A stretch of 64,000 nt of DNA, taken from Coriaria nepalensis (Eukaryota > Streptophyta > Magnoliopsida > Cucurbitales > Coriariaceae). The stretch spans positions 441,501 to 505,500 of the forward strand of contig CP114493.1 of NCBI GenBank assembly GCA_027186245.1, given 5' to 3'. A program made the translations under genes and the position numbers. The number at the start of each line of letters is the position of its first letter. Positions within the stretch are counted from its first letter, which is position 1. The notes under the pieces were generated by a model. That model saw nothing but the letters and a program-made list of their open reading frames with translations, ran no database searches and was not told where the DNA came from. Positions 35,107 to 47,085 of this stretch are shown here, in pieces.

Positions 35107-35856
35107 ATGGATCCCGTCAACGTGCACAAAGGCTATGGCAAAATAAACGATCTAGAAGATCAAGCCGGGCCACCGATCCAGCACCATCGGAGAACCAACG
35201 GAAAGTCGATCCTCGTCACCATCTTCATCTTCGCCGGCGTGCTTCTGACTCTCTCCATAATACTCATCATGGATCGCGACGCGACTGGTCTACCGCCTGA
35301 CTCACCACCTTCTCTCTCCGCGGCGGAGTCGATCAAAATCTTCTGCAACGTGACTCTGTACCCTAACTCGTGCTTCACCTCCATGTCCTCCGCCGCCTCC
35401 TCCCAATCGCTCGATCCGTCCTCCATCTTCAACCTCTCTCTCCAAATCTCGCTCACCGAGATCTCGAACGTCTCGTCCTACATCAAAAACCTAACGAAGA
35501 ACTCGAACTCGATCTCTAATGGCGGCATCAGGCTTGCTCTGAAGGACTGCGAGAGCCAGATCGAGGACGCGATGAGTCGACTCAACGACTCTATCCTGGA
35601 AATAGATGTAAACCGGCCGGTTCAGGAATGGTTGACGGAGAGGAAGATCAGTAACATCCAGACGTGGATCAGCGGTGCGATGAGCGATGAACAGAGCTGC
35701 TTAGATGGATTAACGGAGATGATGAAATCTTCAACGCTTCTTGATGAGGTGAAGAGGCAGATGACGAGGAGTAGAGAGTATCTCAGCAACAGTTTAGCAA
35801 TCGTCGCTAATGTTCGTGTAATTCTCCAGGAATTTCATCTCTCTCTTCACTTCTAA
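35107..35856 (+). CDS. PMEI-domain protein with N-terminal membrane anchor
   Basis: An intronless protein of 249 residues. The PMEI (plant invertase/pectin methylesterase inhibitor) domain is a four-helix bundle that inhibits pectin methylesterase or invertase in the wall or vacuole, or serves as the pro-region of group 1 pectin methylesterases. Residues about 32-56 form a signal-anchor (GKSILVTIFIFAGVLLTLSI and on). The domain starts at IKIFCNVTLYPNSCFTSMSS, whose two Cys form the first conserved disulphide; the second pair is ALKDCESQ and DEQSCLDGL. Several N-glycosylation sequons (NVT, NLS, NVS, NLT) agree with secretion. No pectin methylesterase catalytic domain follows within the window, so it is a stand-alone inhibitor-type gene. 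At3g47670 in Arabidopsis is of this kind. Confidence 0.85.
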   Translation: MDPVNVHKGYGKINDLEDQAGPPIQHHRRTNGKSILVTIFIFAGVLLTLSIILIMDRDATGLPPDSPPSLSAAESIKIFCNVTLYPNSCFTSMSSAASSQSLDPSSIFNLSLQISLTEISNVSSYIKNLTKNSNSISNGGIRLALKDCESQIEDAMSRLNDSILEIDVNRPVQEWLTERKISNIQTWISGAMSDEQSCLDGLTEMMKSSTLLDEVKRQMTRSREYLSNSLAIVANVRVILQEFHLSLHF

Positions 35857-36402
35857 ATTTCAAAAAGGAAAAAGTTCATTTTTTGTTGTTTTTTTTTTCT
35901 TCTCAATTTTCGCGCGAAAATTAAGTTTGATGTATTTTATTGATGGGTGTGTGAATTTGTTTGTAATGCATGTATATAGACAATGGTGATGATGAATTTG
36001 TTTGTGATACATGGGGCTCGGACCTGCCCGACCTTAGACTAGGGGTCGAATCCGGCCGGATTGCCGAATCCGGAACACAAGTCGTATCAGTCCGACCTGA
36101 CAATCTAAAGACCTTATGATTTTCATTGATGTACTCTTTCTGTTTTTTATTTGGTTTCAGAGATGAGAGAGGAACCGAATACTAGATTTGGGTCGGAATT
36201 TTCAAGTTCAAAATGCAGTTTGCTTAAACTGCAGATTTCAGACGTAACGATAAATAAAGCAGCTTCATGACCAAATAATTGATTAGCAAAAACGTCAAAA
36301 TTAATGAAGAAGTTACATAAGATGAGCATACCAAAAAGAGAAAGAGATCCAAAACATGACTAGAACATAGATTAAAGAGAGGAGATTAATTATGGAGTGT
36401 AT
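35857..36402. other. Convergent 3' flanks of PMEI and small HLH genes
   Basis: Holds a T-rich 3' UTR for PMEI and, near 36.0-36.1 kb, a stretch with GGTCGAATCCGGCCGG words resembling repeat debris. Nothing coding is recognised. Confidence 0.45.
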
Positions 36403-36949
36403 TCATGGTTGCAACAGCCTTCTAATAAAGTCGACGTCGAGGCCATTAGCGGCCGTGGAATCGAGCAGCTGAGAAAGTCGATGACTGAGGTCTTCAACCT
36501 CTCCATTCAACCTCCTTATGTAATTGCACGTCTCTCTTACTATCGTTTCTGCACTTACCTGCATATATGCATCACACCATGTGCAGTATTGACTCGGAAG
36601 TAAATCCGAAAAAGAGTGACTCTTTCTCTATCATTCTTCACTTAACCCGAGAATGAGAATAAGAATAAGAAGAAAATATCTCCTACATAAGGTGCATGCA
36701 ATCGGCGCAAGAGAATCAGCGACATCAAATGCATGCATCGGGAGCTTATTACCAACTCGGTTTCGGGTACAGACAAGGTTAAGGAGTAAGCAGTAAGCAC
36801 TTGGAGTTGAAGCTTTATAATGTAGATAGAAAGATGTTTACCGTTGATGTTGTGTTGAATGTTTGATTGAATTGAGGAAGAAGTGCTTGTAACTTGGTGA
36901 CAAGGTCTCTAAGCTCATCTTCGCTGAGGTTTGAAGCTCCATCAGACAT
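36403..36949 (-). CDS. Small non-DNA-binding HLH protein of the PRE/BANQUO family (PRE4-like)
   Basis: A two-exon minus-strand gene of 87 residues: exon 1 36949-36842, exon 2 36558-36403. PRE proteins lack the basic region and sequester inhibitory HLH partners such as IBH1, promoting cell elongation under brassinosteroid, gibberellin and light control. Exon 1 reads SEDELRDLVTKLQALLPQFN, the first helix. Exon 2 starts VSAETIVRETCNYIRRLNGE and continues VEDLSHRLSQLLDST to LLQP, the second helix and zipper. The donor is G-GTAAAC and the acceptor TATGCAG. An alternative acceptor ten bases inside would lose the VSA residues that other PREs have. Each exon is too short for a simple ORF scan. In Arabidopsis BNQ3/PRE4 is At3g47710, just beyond the PMEI gene. 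Confidence 0.88.
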
Positions 36950-37559
36950 TGTTGTCGGAAACTGCGGGTTTGCTTGTTTCCTGTCTTCCTACTAGCTACT
37001 AGCTACTACTACTACTACTGCTTTTCTTCCAACTATAAACGGTTAATGGGTAGTTGGAAGTTTGGTATTGACAGCCTTAAAAAGAGGAGCGAGCGACTAA
37101 GTGTATTTAATTAACGAATTAATTAAATTAAATGACAGTTTTTAATCAGACCAAATTGTTAGTTGGGATGGAAATCAGTTGGCTGTAATGCTTTTATATT
37201 AGTAAAACACTGCTTGCTTGTCTCGAGGTACACTAGGTAGAACGAATCTAGTAGTTAGCCTATTGGAAAAGAAAATGGTGGGACTAAATACCAGTGAAAT
37301 GGTCCTAAACCCAAAAATCACTCCCTAAACATGGAATAAACCACTAACTGGAAAGGGCAACAACATGGTACCTGGCATGGAATCTTTTCTTCCCTCTCTA
37401 TCTAAATTTCGCCATAAAGATAGCTAAGGATTCTTCACAAACATTTGTCCCAAATTAAACAGATAATAAATAATACGTAGATGTTTACATCCTACCAAAA
37501 GATCTCTCTCAACTCCTATCTCCTTTACGGCATATTTGGTTACCATTTCATAGAATCGA

Positions 37560-37579
37560 GAATGAGAATATTCTCATTC
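37560..37579. repeat. Perfect 20-base palindrome
   Basis: GAATGAGAATATTCTCATTC equals its own reverse complement. The surrounding words (ATTTGGTTACC on the left, GAAATGATACGAAATT on the right) recur in plant MITEs, so the palindrome may be the centre or subterminal part of one. Confidence 0.85.
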
Positions 37580-40500
37580 CATTATTCAGTTAACATTTCA
37601 GTCATTTTATGAAATGATACGAAATTATATTTGGATTGAGAAAAGGTGTATCCAGAAATATAGGTTCCCACAATATATTGGACCCCATCTCCAAAACTTA
37701 CAACCTTTGTCTCCAACTGTTCATTTCAACGGATATTTTTCTAAGAGAGGGTAGGGTGACCCTACATGGTAGCAGGTAGTATGCGCTATTTTAGCATTCT
37801 ACCATGGTTCATAGAGACTTCAAAAGCTAAGGCAATGTTACCCTGTCAAAGAGACTGCTGCTCACCATGAAGGGTTTTTCTTTCTTGCATACTATTTAAT
37901 TTAAATTCTAATTTCTAACATTTCAATTGACCCTACGTTATATGAAACATTCTGGGTCGCTGTTTATCTTTTAGCTTTTGAATACATACAGATCGAGTCA
38001 ACTAAGTTTGGGCCTCGAGCCCAAAATGGACATCATGTTAGTCCAAAATGTAGTGTTTAAATGCAAAGACATCATATCATTACATTTCCTTTAGTTAACA
38101 ACAATAATAATTAGGCGTTCAAATCTAAAATGTGTTGTTAGTCCGTACTTCATAAGGTTCCCCGTTTCCCTTATGGGCTTCTTTTTATCCTTTTAACAAA
38201 AGTTCAAGCTGATCCGAAAAGATTTTCGGTGATTAGAATCATAATTTTCACTTTAGGAGTAATATTAAGTGTATAATTTAGGAGTAATAACGATTATAAC
38301 ATATCTAAGCTAAGGTAGTACTCATGATGATCGAGTTCGCCTTTACGTTCAAATGCAAACGCTTCATACGTGCAATTCGCAAAGAACAAATAGGGTGCCC
38401 ACATGCATAGGACTAGAGAACTATATTTTGACACCATAATGATATCACTAATCTCAATCCTCAAATGCTCAATTAATTAACAAATTGGCCCTTATAATCT
38501 TAATAAGCATTAGTACTCTCACGGCCAAAAAGACTAGGGAACTTGAGCCAAACAGTGTTAAAAACAATAACTTTCTTTCCAATAGATAGCTATATATTCC
38601 GATTTTACTTTTAAGAATTTTTTTATACGGACATGATTTACGGTTATTTGATAAATTAAACTTCTTCATTACAAATGAGTATTGTTTGTGGTTGTGATGA
38701 TGTTTGATGTACCACATCGCATAAATTATGTTCATACAAAATTACATTTTAAATGAGTATTATTATATTTTTTTTAAATTTTTTTTTAAAGAATATTGAC
38801 TGTCACTGTGGTTATGATTAGTAGAATCCTATGTTAATGTTAGTTGTACTAGCCAATAATAATAATAATACTAATCATGCTCTTATGATTATGAAACAGA
38901 GATTTTTGAGGAGACTAAGGTTAGAAATGAGTGGTAGTTCTTGTTAAAAACTTTACAACGTCCAATGGTTTCCATACTTTGCAACCTGCAGATTTCGGCC
39001 TATGTGAAATTATTCTTATTTAGATTTCCTTATATATATTTGTTGTGTTGTTATCTAGGGAGGTAGATACAATGAATGTTTCAAACTTCGAATCATTCCG
39101 GCCAATTGCTTAATTTTGTCATTAAGAAAAGTCTGAAAACCCTAATTTTGCTCGATCATAAGTATCAGATTCAGGAAAACCAATCACGTAGCATCTATCA
39201 ATGATCGAATTGGTGTCTTTTTTCAACTTGCAAATATTTATAATTGCAACTTGTGAGTTAATAATATAAGTAATAGATCAGTTTTAAGTATCCCAATTGC
39301 TTGATTCCTTAAAGTATACTAATCCTTATAAGATCAAGTAGTTTGTATTTGTAATGTTAATTAGAGCACGATCTTGTATGATTACAAGGAAATATCCCTT
39401 AATTAAGAATTAAAAAGAAAAATGAATATACATAAAAAAAAAAGATGAGACTCTTCAATCATTACCAAATAGTTTTGAATTGAAACTTTATTTTTTCTTA
39501 TAATATCATAGTCAAATATACACATGATGAACTAATTATCATGATACAAATTATATATTATATTATCTTATTTAAAATATAAATTATATAAAGACTTAAA
39601 ATAATATTATATACGAAGAGATTGCATGAAAAAAAAAATATTATATCGCATCGGTAACGGTAATATAAAACTCAATTCTAAGTTGTTGTAGTGATATATT
39701 TTATGGACTTCAAGGTTGGGTCATATCTTGTTTGCTTCTTGAGGATGTCTATACAAGAAATAAAACTGATTTGTTTTCTCCCCTCGATGCATAAAAAGAT
39801 GCTGCTACTTAGTGCTTCACGTGCATGAAACTCTTGGACGTTGCATATATATATATATATATATATGTTTTCAAAGTATGGTAAGATGTTTGTATTAGAT
39901 GTAGTGTGCTAGATATTTAATTAGCTCCATTTTCTAACATTGTATTTTATAACTAACATATTGATAACAAAATGTCATGGACAATCTATCTTTGATTTGG
40001 TCGGTGTTTATCAGTTAATTTTGACAGTTTGTGTCTAAGCTAGTAGTTTTTTTTTTTTTTTTTTTTAATTTTAATTTTTAATTTTAATTTTAATTTCTTT
40101 ATTAGGCCAGAATTCCAACCGTGTGCTCACCTGGCTACATTTCACCGAATAGTACTAACACAAGTGACATGGGATGAATGAGAGATGTTCAAGGTAGAGT
40201 TCTTTCTAAAAGACCAGTTCAATGAATGAGAGATGTCTAAGGCTCCTATCTTAGCTTTCTTACACAAGTGACATGGGATGAACGTATTATTATACATCTA
40301 TTAAGAAGCCGACGCTTAGGGTGGTCTACTCTGAATGTAAACTTTCACTCTAGTCTCTTTCAGATATTAGGTAGCTCGTAATTTCTATATTGCTCCTATC
40401 GCATTCACAACGGTCCACTATTGATGGTTTTCATTTCGGATTCTTATAGGGACTAAATAGCCATTGTTTAGGTTACCAACTTTGCTTTGTCAACTCTTAT

Positions 40501-40924
40501 TTAGAATACCAAATATTATAATTTTAAAAATTTTAGGAAAAACTCATCTAAAAAATTTAATTCAATAAGTGAGAAAATTTTAAGAATCAATCCCAACTTT
40601 CTTACCTAAACGAGAAGGATTAGACATATCAGTTTACCATCATCTTCTAGCTATCTTGAGATTACAAAATATTATTTTTAATTCTTTAAAGAGATAGCTA
40701 TGATCCATAAGCATAAGGATGCCTTAACAGTCAAAATGAAGGGAGACCAACAATAAAAGTTACACCTGATCAATATACATATATAAACATCAGTTGCTTA
40801 TTAAATCAAACTAACAAAACCAGCCCACTGGATTTGAATAAATAATAATAGGGTTTCCTCGATCGTGACTCTCAGCACACTTCTCGCTGTCCAATCAGTC
40901 CACTTCATGTGCACCGTGATGCAT

Positions 40925-40926
<2 letters not shown>

Positions 40927-40960
<34 letters not shown>
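40927..40960. repeat. (AT)17 microsatellite
   Basis: A pure AT run at the left border of the copia element, in the place where the 5' LTR would be expected. Confidence 0.95.
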
Positions 40961-40963
<3 letters not shown>

Positions 40964-41019
40964 CTGTGATTAGGAATTCTGGTTGGTATTAATTACATGA
41001 GCTAGGAATCTTGTTTGTC

Positions 41020-44000
41020 AATGAGAGCACACGGAATGGTAGTACTCCTGAGAATTTCGCGAATTTCAATTTCAGATCTTTGTTACCGGAAATATGTATG
41101 GGATCATATGGTAGTACTCCTGCACCGAAGGATGCTAAGGAGCTTGAACGATAGACGGCTAAAGATGCCCATGTGATGACATAGATTTTAGGATATATTG
41201 ATTCCCTTATCGTTCTCAATTTGAAATCCTATAAAATTGCAAAACTTACGTGAGAGTATTTGAAGAAGGTGTACACTCGAGAGAATACAGTTAACCATTT
41301 TCAATTGGAATATGAGATTGCTAAATATAACTAAGGCGAGTTTTTTATTTAAGAGTAATTTTCTAGTTTCAATAATTTATGGAGAAAACTCTCTAACATG
41401 ATTTATATACAAAGGTCCTGTAGCAAGCTCTTTCTGATGTTCATGCAGTTCATGAGCAAAATAAGAGAGATCAATTTTTGCTGAAGTTACTACCTGAATT
41501 TGAAATTACTCGATCTAATTTGATGAATCAGATTCCTTCTCTATCCTTGGATGATTGTTTTGGAAAATTACTTCGTGAAGAGCAATGACTTCTTACACAG
41601 GCTAGTTTATATACGTCAACCTAATCTGGTTGCTTATGTAGCTCAAGGAAATGAAATGGTGGAGATATGAGTAAAGTTAAGTTCTTTGGCTGCAAGAAGT
41701 ATGATCATATTGCTGTAAATTGTGGTAAGAAATTTTCTAACTATTGTAAGAAATCAAGTCATATTATCAAAGAGTGTACCACGAGACCTCATAACCACTT
41801 GGCTATTGCTTACTCGGCTGGCGTCACTCCTTCATCTTCTTTGACTGCTCAAACTTCTATTACTTTCGACATGGTGCAACAGATCATCATTTTTGCTTTT
41901 TCAGCTTTAGGGCTCCAAGGTAAGTAGACTATTTCATCTCAGTCTTGTCTTGTTGACTTTGGTGCATCTAATCATATGACTAGTTCTTTTGACCCTCTTT
42001 GCAATATTCGCCATATCATGGTATTTCGCATATTCAAATAGCTAATGGGAGTCATATATCTATTGTTGTAAGGGATCTTAATTCCTCAGTTCATGTTATT
42101 TTTATCTCCCCGCACCTACATACTAGTTTTATCTTAGTGGGTCAGTTAGTTGATTACAACTGTAATGTCTATTTTTCTCGTAATGGTTGTCTTATGCAAG
42201 ATTAGGTGTCAGGGCAAATACTCGTAAATGGACCTAAATTTAGGAGATTGTTTCCATTACATTTTTCCATTCCTAATTCTTTTATCTTTATCTTGTATGA
42301 CAGTTAATAATAAAAGTGAAGTATGACACAAACATTTAGGTCATTCAAACTATGTTGTTCTGTCTTATCTTTTGAATTCTAGTTTGTTGGGTAATAAAGA
42401 ACATGTTTCTTTTTCTTTGTCCTTGAACTATTCTACATGCAAATTTGGTAAAAGTAAGACTTTTCCATCTCCATCTCATTGTAGTCGTGCAAACAAAATG
42501 CTTTGATATTGTACATAGTGATATATGGGTCATTACACCTATCATTTCTCATACTTCCTACAAGTATTGTGTGACATTCATTGATGATCTTAGATGATAT
42601 ACTTAGGTATATTTTCTTCGTGCCAAATCTGAGGTCTTTTATATTTTTAATACTTTTGTAGCTTATGTCGAAACATAATTCTCTACAGGTCTTAAAGTTT
42701 TGAGATCTGATTTTAGTGGGGAATACATGTCCCATGAATTTCATGCTTTTTTACAGTAAAAAAGTATTGTCTCTCAACACTTATGCTCTTCTAGTCCACA
42801 ATAGAATGATGGTACAGAATGGAAAAATTGCATCTTCTGGATGTTGTTCGTACCTTATTGCTTGAGTATTCTATTTCTTCTAATTTATGAGTTGAAACTT
42901 TATCGACTACAGCTTATTTGATTGATCGACTACCATCACAGATTTTGCCGTTTGATTCCATTTATTATCGTCGTTGTCATCAACATCCTACCTATCTTAA
43001 TCTTCATCCTTTTGGGTATGTTTGTTTTATCCATTTGCATCTTTATGAACGTCATAAATTTTCTACACAATATGTTAAATGTGCTTTTATGGGTTATAGT
43101 ATTTCACACAAATGATATATATGCTATGATCCTTGCTCTAACCGAATTCATATATCTCGTAATATTATATTTTTTTCGCATCAATTTTTCTTTCATACAC
43201 ATATTGAGTATTTACCTGAAATGAATATTCTTCCTTGCTTTGATGAGATACCTCTTACTCCTGAGCGGTTTAAACCTGCATTTGTGTATACGCGACATCA
43301 ACCAACTTTGCCTCTTCCCGATGTCGATCCATCATCTAAGCTTGTTCAGATGCCTATCACTGAGCCTAGGTTAACATCCATTGTTGATCAATCTTCTGAG
43401 CCTCTTGAGCTTGGCCCCCTACGCTCAACTAAATTTTCATATCCTCCTGATCGATATGGTTATTCTCTTATTCGATATGATATTTCTCATACTTCTCTTA
43501 ATACTGCTTTGTCTTATATTCCCATTACTACTTATTTTTCCGAGGCTATGAAACAAGAATGTTGGTGGAAGGCAATGGGTGGGGAGCTTCAAGTTCTTCC
43601 AAAAAATCATACTTGGGATATTGTCCCTTGTATGTCCACTATTAAAGCAATTTGGTTATAGATATGTTTACTCGATTAAGATTCACTTTGATGGAACTCT
43701 AGTCTGCTGTAAGCCCCGATTGGTGGCACTTGGTAATGGGCAAGAATATGGGGTTGATTATAAAGAAACCTTTACTATGGTGGCAAAGATGACTAAATTG
43801 CGTACCGTGCTTTCTATTGCAGCCTCTCAGAGGTAGCCCCTTTATAAGATGGATGTGAAAAATGCATTTCTTTATAGTGATCTAAAAAAGGCTATTTACA
43901 TTAAACTCCCACCGAGTTTATTTTCTTCTCCTTCTCCTCATATATGTAAGTTGAAACGATCCTTATATGGTTTGAAACAGGCTCCTTGAGCATGGTTTGA

Positions 44001-45250
44001 GAAATTTCGATCTACTTTGCTTTGTTTATTGTTTGTGCAAAGTCAATTAAACTCTTCTTCATTCCTTTGTAAAACTTCAGTTGGTATTGTCTTACTACTG
44101 GTTTACGTTGATGATATTGTCATTACTGACGCTAATTCTATATTGATTACCTGCCTTCAGCATCATCTCTTGGAGTCCTTTCAAATGAAGGATCTTAGAA
44201 AACTTACATATTTTTTGGGATTGGAGGTCCATACCGATTCATTCGGTATCTTCTTAAACTAGCGTAAATATACCTAAGAGTTAATTACCTTAGCGGGTCT
44301 CCAAGATTCCTCTTATGTAGATACTCCCATAAAAGTTAATGTGAACTATCGACGTCTATTTAATCTTACTAAGTATCGATAATTAGTTGGCAGCTTGAAT
44401 TATTTAACTATTACATGTCTTGATATCTCATTTGTTGTTTAACAAGTTAGTCAATTCATGCATACTCCTCGTCACCTTCATCTCGTTGCTGTGCATCGTA
44501 TTATTTAGTATCTTCGAGGAACTCCTAGTCGAGATTTATTTTTCCCTGCTGATTTTCTTTTTCATCTTATTGCTTGTAGTGATGTTGATTGGGGTGGGTG
44601 TCCATACACTCGTCGATTGGTCACAAGTTGGTGTATGTTTCTTAGGTCTTCCTTAATATCGTGGAAAAGCAAGAAGTATGCCCATGTCTCTAAATCATAT
44701 ATTGAAGCTAAATATCGTGCTATGCCTGCTGTTTGTTTTGAAATTATTTAGTTTCGCGGTCTTCTCGATGAATCCGACTCCTCTTCATGCCGACAAGACT
44801 AGTGTCATTCAGATTGCTATGAATCCTATTTATCATAAGCGCACAAATATACTGAAGTGGACTCTCATTCGATTTGCGAGGTTGTGGACACTAATATTAT
44901 CTCTTTTCCACATATCTCCACAAATCTTCAAATTACTAATGTGTTTACTAATGCTATGACTTGTTAATGTCATTACTTCCTTGCGAGCAAATTGATGCTT
45001 CTTGATTGACTAGCATCAATTTGAGGAGAAATATCACACAGATTGATATATTAATTAGGATTGATTATAATTGTCAATTGCTTAGTTGGGCATATTTGTA
45101 AATATTCCTAATACCCTAATCAGTGATAATTTGCTTCAATTGCGGTTGATTTTAGGGATGTACTAGGTTAATTCTTGTCTATTGTAACAGAGAAAACCTC
45201 TCAATGAGAGACCATTCAGTGCAATTGACAAGACTGACTCATAGAACTCG
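41020..45250 (+). mobile_element. Degenerate Ty1/copia retrotransposon
   Basis: Plus-strand copia element with gag and pol in the usual order but broken by many stops and shifts. Gag: STPAPKDAKELE near 41.12 kb and HFQLEYEIAKY near 41.3 kb. Zinc knuckle: CKKYDHIAVNC (41667 onward) with a second decayed CCHC. Integrase traces appear near 42.3-42.9 kb. Reverse transcriptase: GVDYKETFTMVAKMTKLRTV, LKRSLYGLKQAP and LLVYVDDIVIT at 43.7-44.1 kb. RNase H traces continue to about 44.95 kb. A purine tract TTTGAGGAGAAA at about 45.02 kb precedes a likely 3' LTR to about 45.25 kb that ends in the phrase CAGAGAAAACCTCTCAATGAGAG and a short tail. No matching 5' LTR is visible, so age cannot be read from LTRs. 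It separates the two PRE-type HLH genes. Confidence 0.85.
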
Positions 45251-47085
45251 TTTTAATACATGTAATGTGTAATGTGTATGATACATGTTATTCTTGAAAT
45301 AAGTTAATTTGATTTAAATCCAAATGCTAAAAATATATTCCAATACTATATTAAATTATTAATTATACTGAAAATTTGAACTGTGATTAAATTTTTTTTT
45401 TTTTTTTTTTTTATATTATCTATTATTAAGAATTTTTTTTTTAAATAAAAAGAAAGAATGGTGAATGTGAACCTTTCAGAATTGGAATGGCCAATGAACA
45501 CAAATTGTTAGCTAGATTACAAATTCTGGGTCAGAAGCACGTGCCAAAGATACTGGCATGTGTTCAATGGCCTCCATGATTCAAGCTCTGTTTAGATTCT
45601 TATATATATATTTCTCATCGTACATATATAACATGCATAAGGGCATATATATATATATATATAATACATGCATTCCCTGATCGAAGAAGATAAATAATAT
45701 GGTTTATAATATTATTTTGTAGGGGGAGTGAAATAAAAGTAATTAGTTAGAAACTCTAAGTCGGTGATGAATATTTGACTGGTCGACTGGTTAACCATGA
45801 GTAGTAATCAAATAATTAAGAACCGGAAGTTAATATTTGTGATTACAAATTATTATATATTTATTTAGTACCCAATTTTCTAACTCGGGTTTATAATTAC
45901 CACTCTAAAATCATTAAGTTTAATTAAAAAAATAAAATAAAATAACTCCTTGTTATGTTATATAAAAAGATATAATTTGGATATTACATAAAATTATCTA
46001 AAATAATAAATTTTATTTATATTTCATGAATTTAAAACTAGAAACTATATACATAATAAGAAACTTGAATATAATGTTATGTAACGTTCTAAAAAAGCAA
46101 CTTGAGTAGTAATACGGGTTACTTTTTTTAATAAGAGGAAAGTTCAAATTGTAAGAAATGCTTCTCCAAAATTTATATCTCATTCTCAAAAGCGCATAAA
46201 AAAAAAATTCCTCAACTAAAAAGAAATGATTATATTAAAAATGGGAATAATGGTAATTTTTATTAAGATATTAGCGTTTAATAAGTATAATATAAATTAT
46301 TGTATTATGTTTTATTAGTTTAAATTTTTGGAATAAATAATAATTCAATATAATATCATTTCATATGTAAAACTTTTGGTTTTAACTTTCTATACTACAA
46401 GCTTATATGTGAAAAAAAAATGTTAGTGCTTGATGAATGTAATATGGATGGAGAAAATTTGTAAAAGTACCCTTGGCTCAATAGTCATTTAGGAAAATGA
46501 CTCTCATTTGTAATTTTTTTAATACATGATTTTTAAAAATATATAAATTAAATTAAATTAAATGAAAAAGAGAAAAAAAAAAACCTAAAAGACTAATATA
46601 CCTTAATGTTTTACGGTAGAAACTTAAACCTAGATCCATCATTTCTTTTTCTTTCTTCTTTCATCTTCCTCTTCTCACCTCTATATTTTGGCCTTCTCAT
46701 ACCCACATTTCGGTCGACCGTCTCTCTCTCTCTCCTTTCTTACTCGCGAAATCCCCTACAATGCTGGTTTGAAATCACCCGCGAACTTCAAGTCGAATAT
46801 CATCAACAATCATTAATGGCGGATAATGAAGAACGCGGGTCTGAAGAACATGAAAGTTAAAGACTTGATTGTGTGAAATCTGAGTTTGAGTTTCATTTTG
46901 CTGAAATCTTGTGCATGCATACCAAAATATTGGGTCTGATTTCCGTTTGATGTTACACTCAAACCAAAATCTTGTGCATTCATAAGATTTCACAAGAGTT
47001 ACAATTGAGATATTTTCTCATAAAATATTGTTATTTCACAAGATAATGTGGTTACTAAATAAATTGAGCATTTTTAAATTTTTTT
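45251..47085. other. AT-rich gap between copia element and DUF1985 remnant
   Basis: Includes a poly-T tract near 45.4 kb, TA runs near 45.65 kb and long AT-rich stretches. From about 46.62 kb a CT-rich leader-like segment leads to a short frame MADNEERGSEEHES at 46.816 kb, which may be the first exon of the DUF1985-type gene. Confidence 0.4.

Larger units (their letters stand above)
36950..40985. other. Promoter of the small HLH gene and AT-rich intergenic region
   Basis: Roughly the first 500 bases act as the promoter of the minus-strand HLH gene. Near 37.53-37.64 kb is a TTTGGTTACCATTTC phrase with a 20-base palindrome, suggestive of a MITE. Further right are TA runs (39.85 kb), a poly-T tract (40.05 kb) followed by TTTTAA-type repeats, and near 40.15-40.27 kb a duplicated phrase (ACAAGTGACATGGGATGAA) that occurs twice about 105 bases apart. 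No gene is seen. Confidence 0.45.

Noticed and set aside
35107..35856. Group 1 pectin methylesterase
   Set aside because: Only the PMEI domain is present; the frame stops and no catalytic pectinesterase blocks follow.
36397..36603. 68-codon plus-strand frame
   Set aside because: It is antisense to exon 2 of the small HLH gene, which has the conserved protein.
37560..37579. Transcription terminator hairpin
   Set aside because: The setting is a plant nuclear intergenic region and the palindrome has no loop or T tract; a MITE part is more likely.
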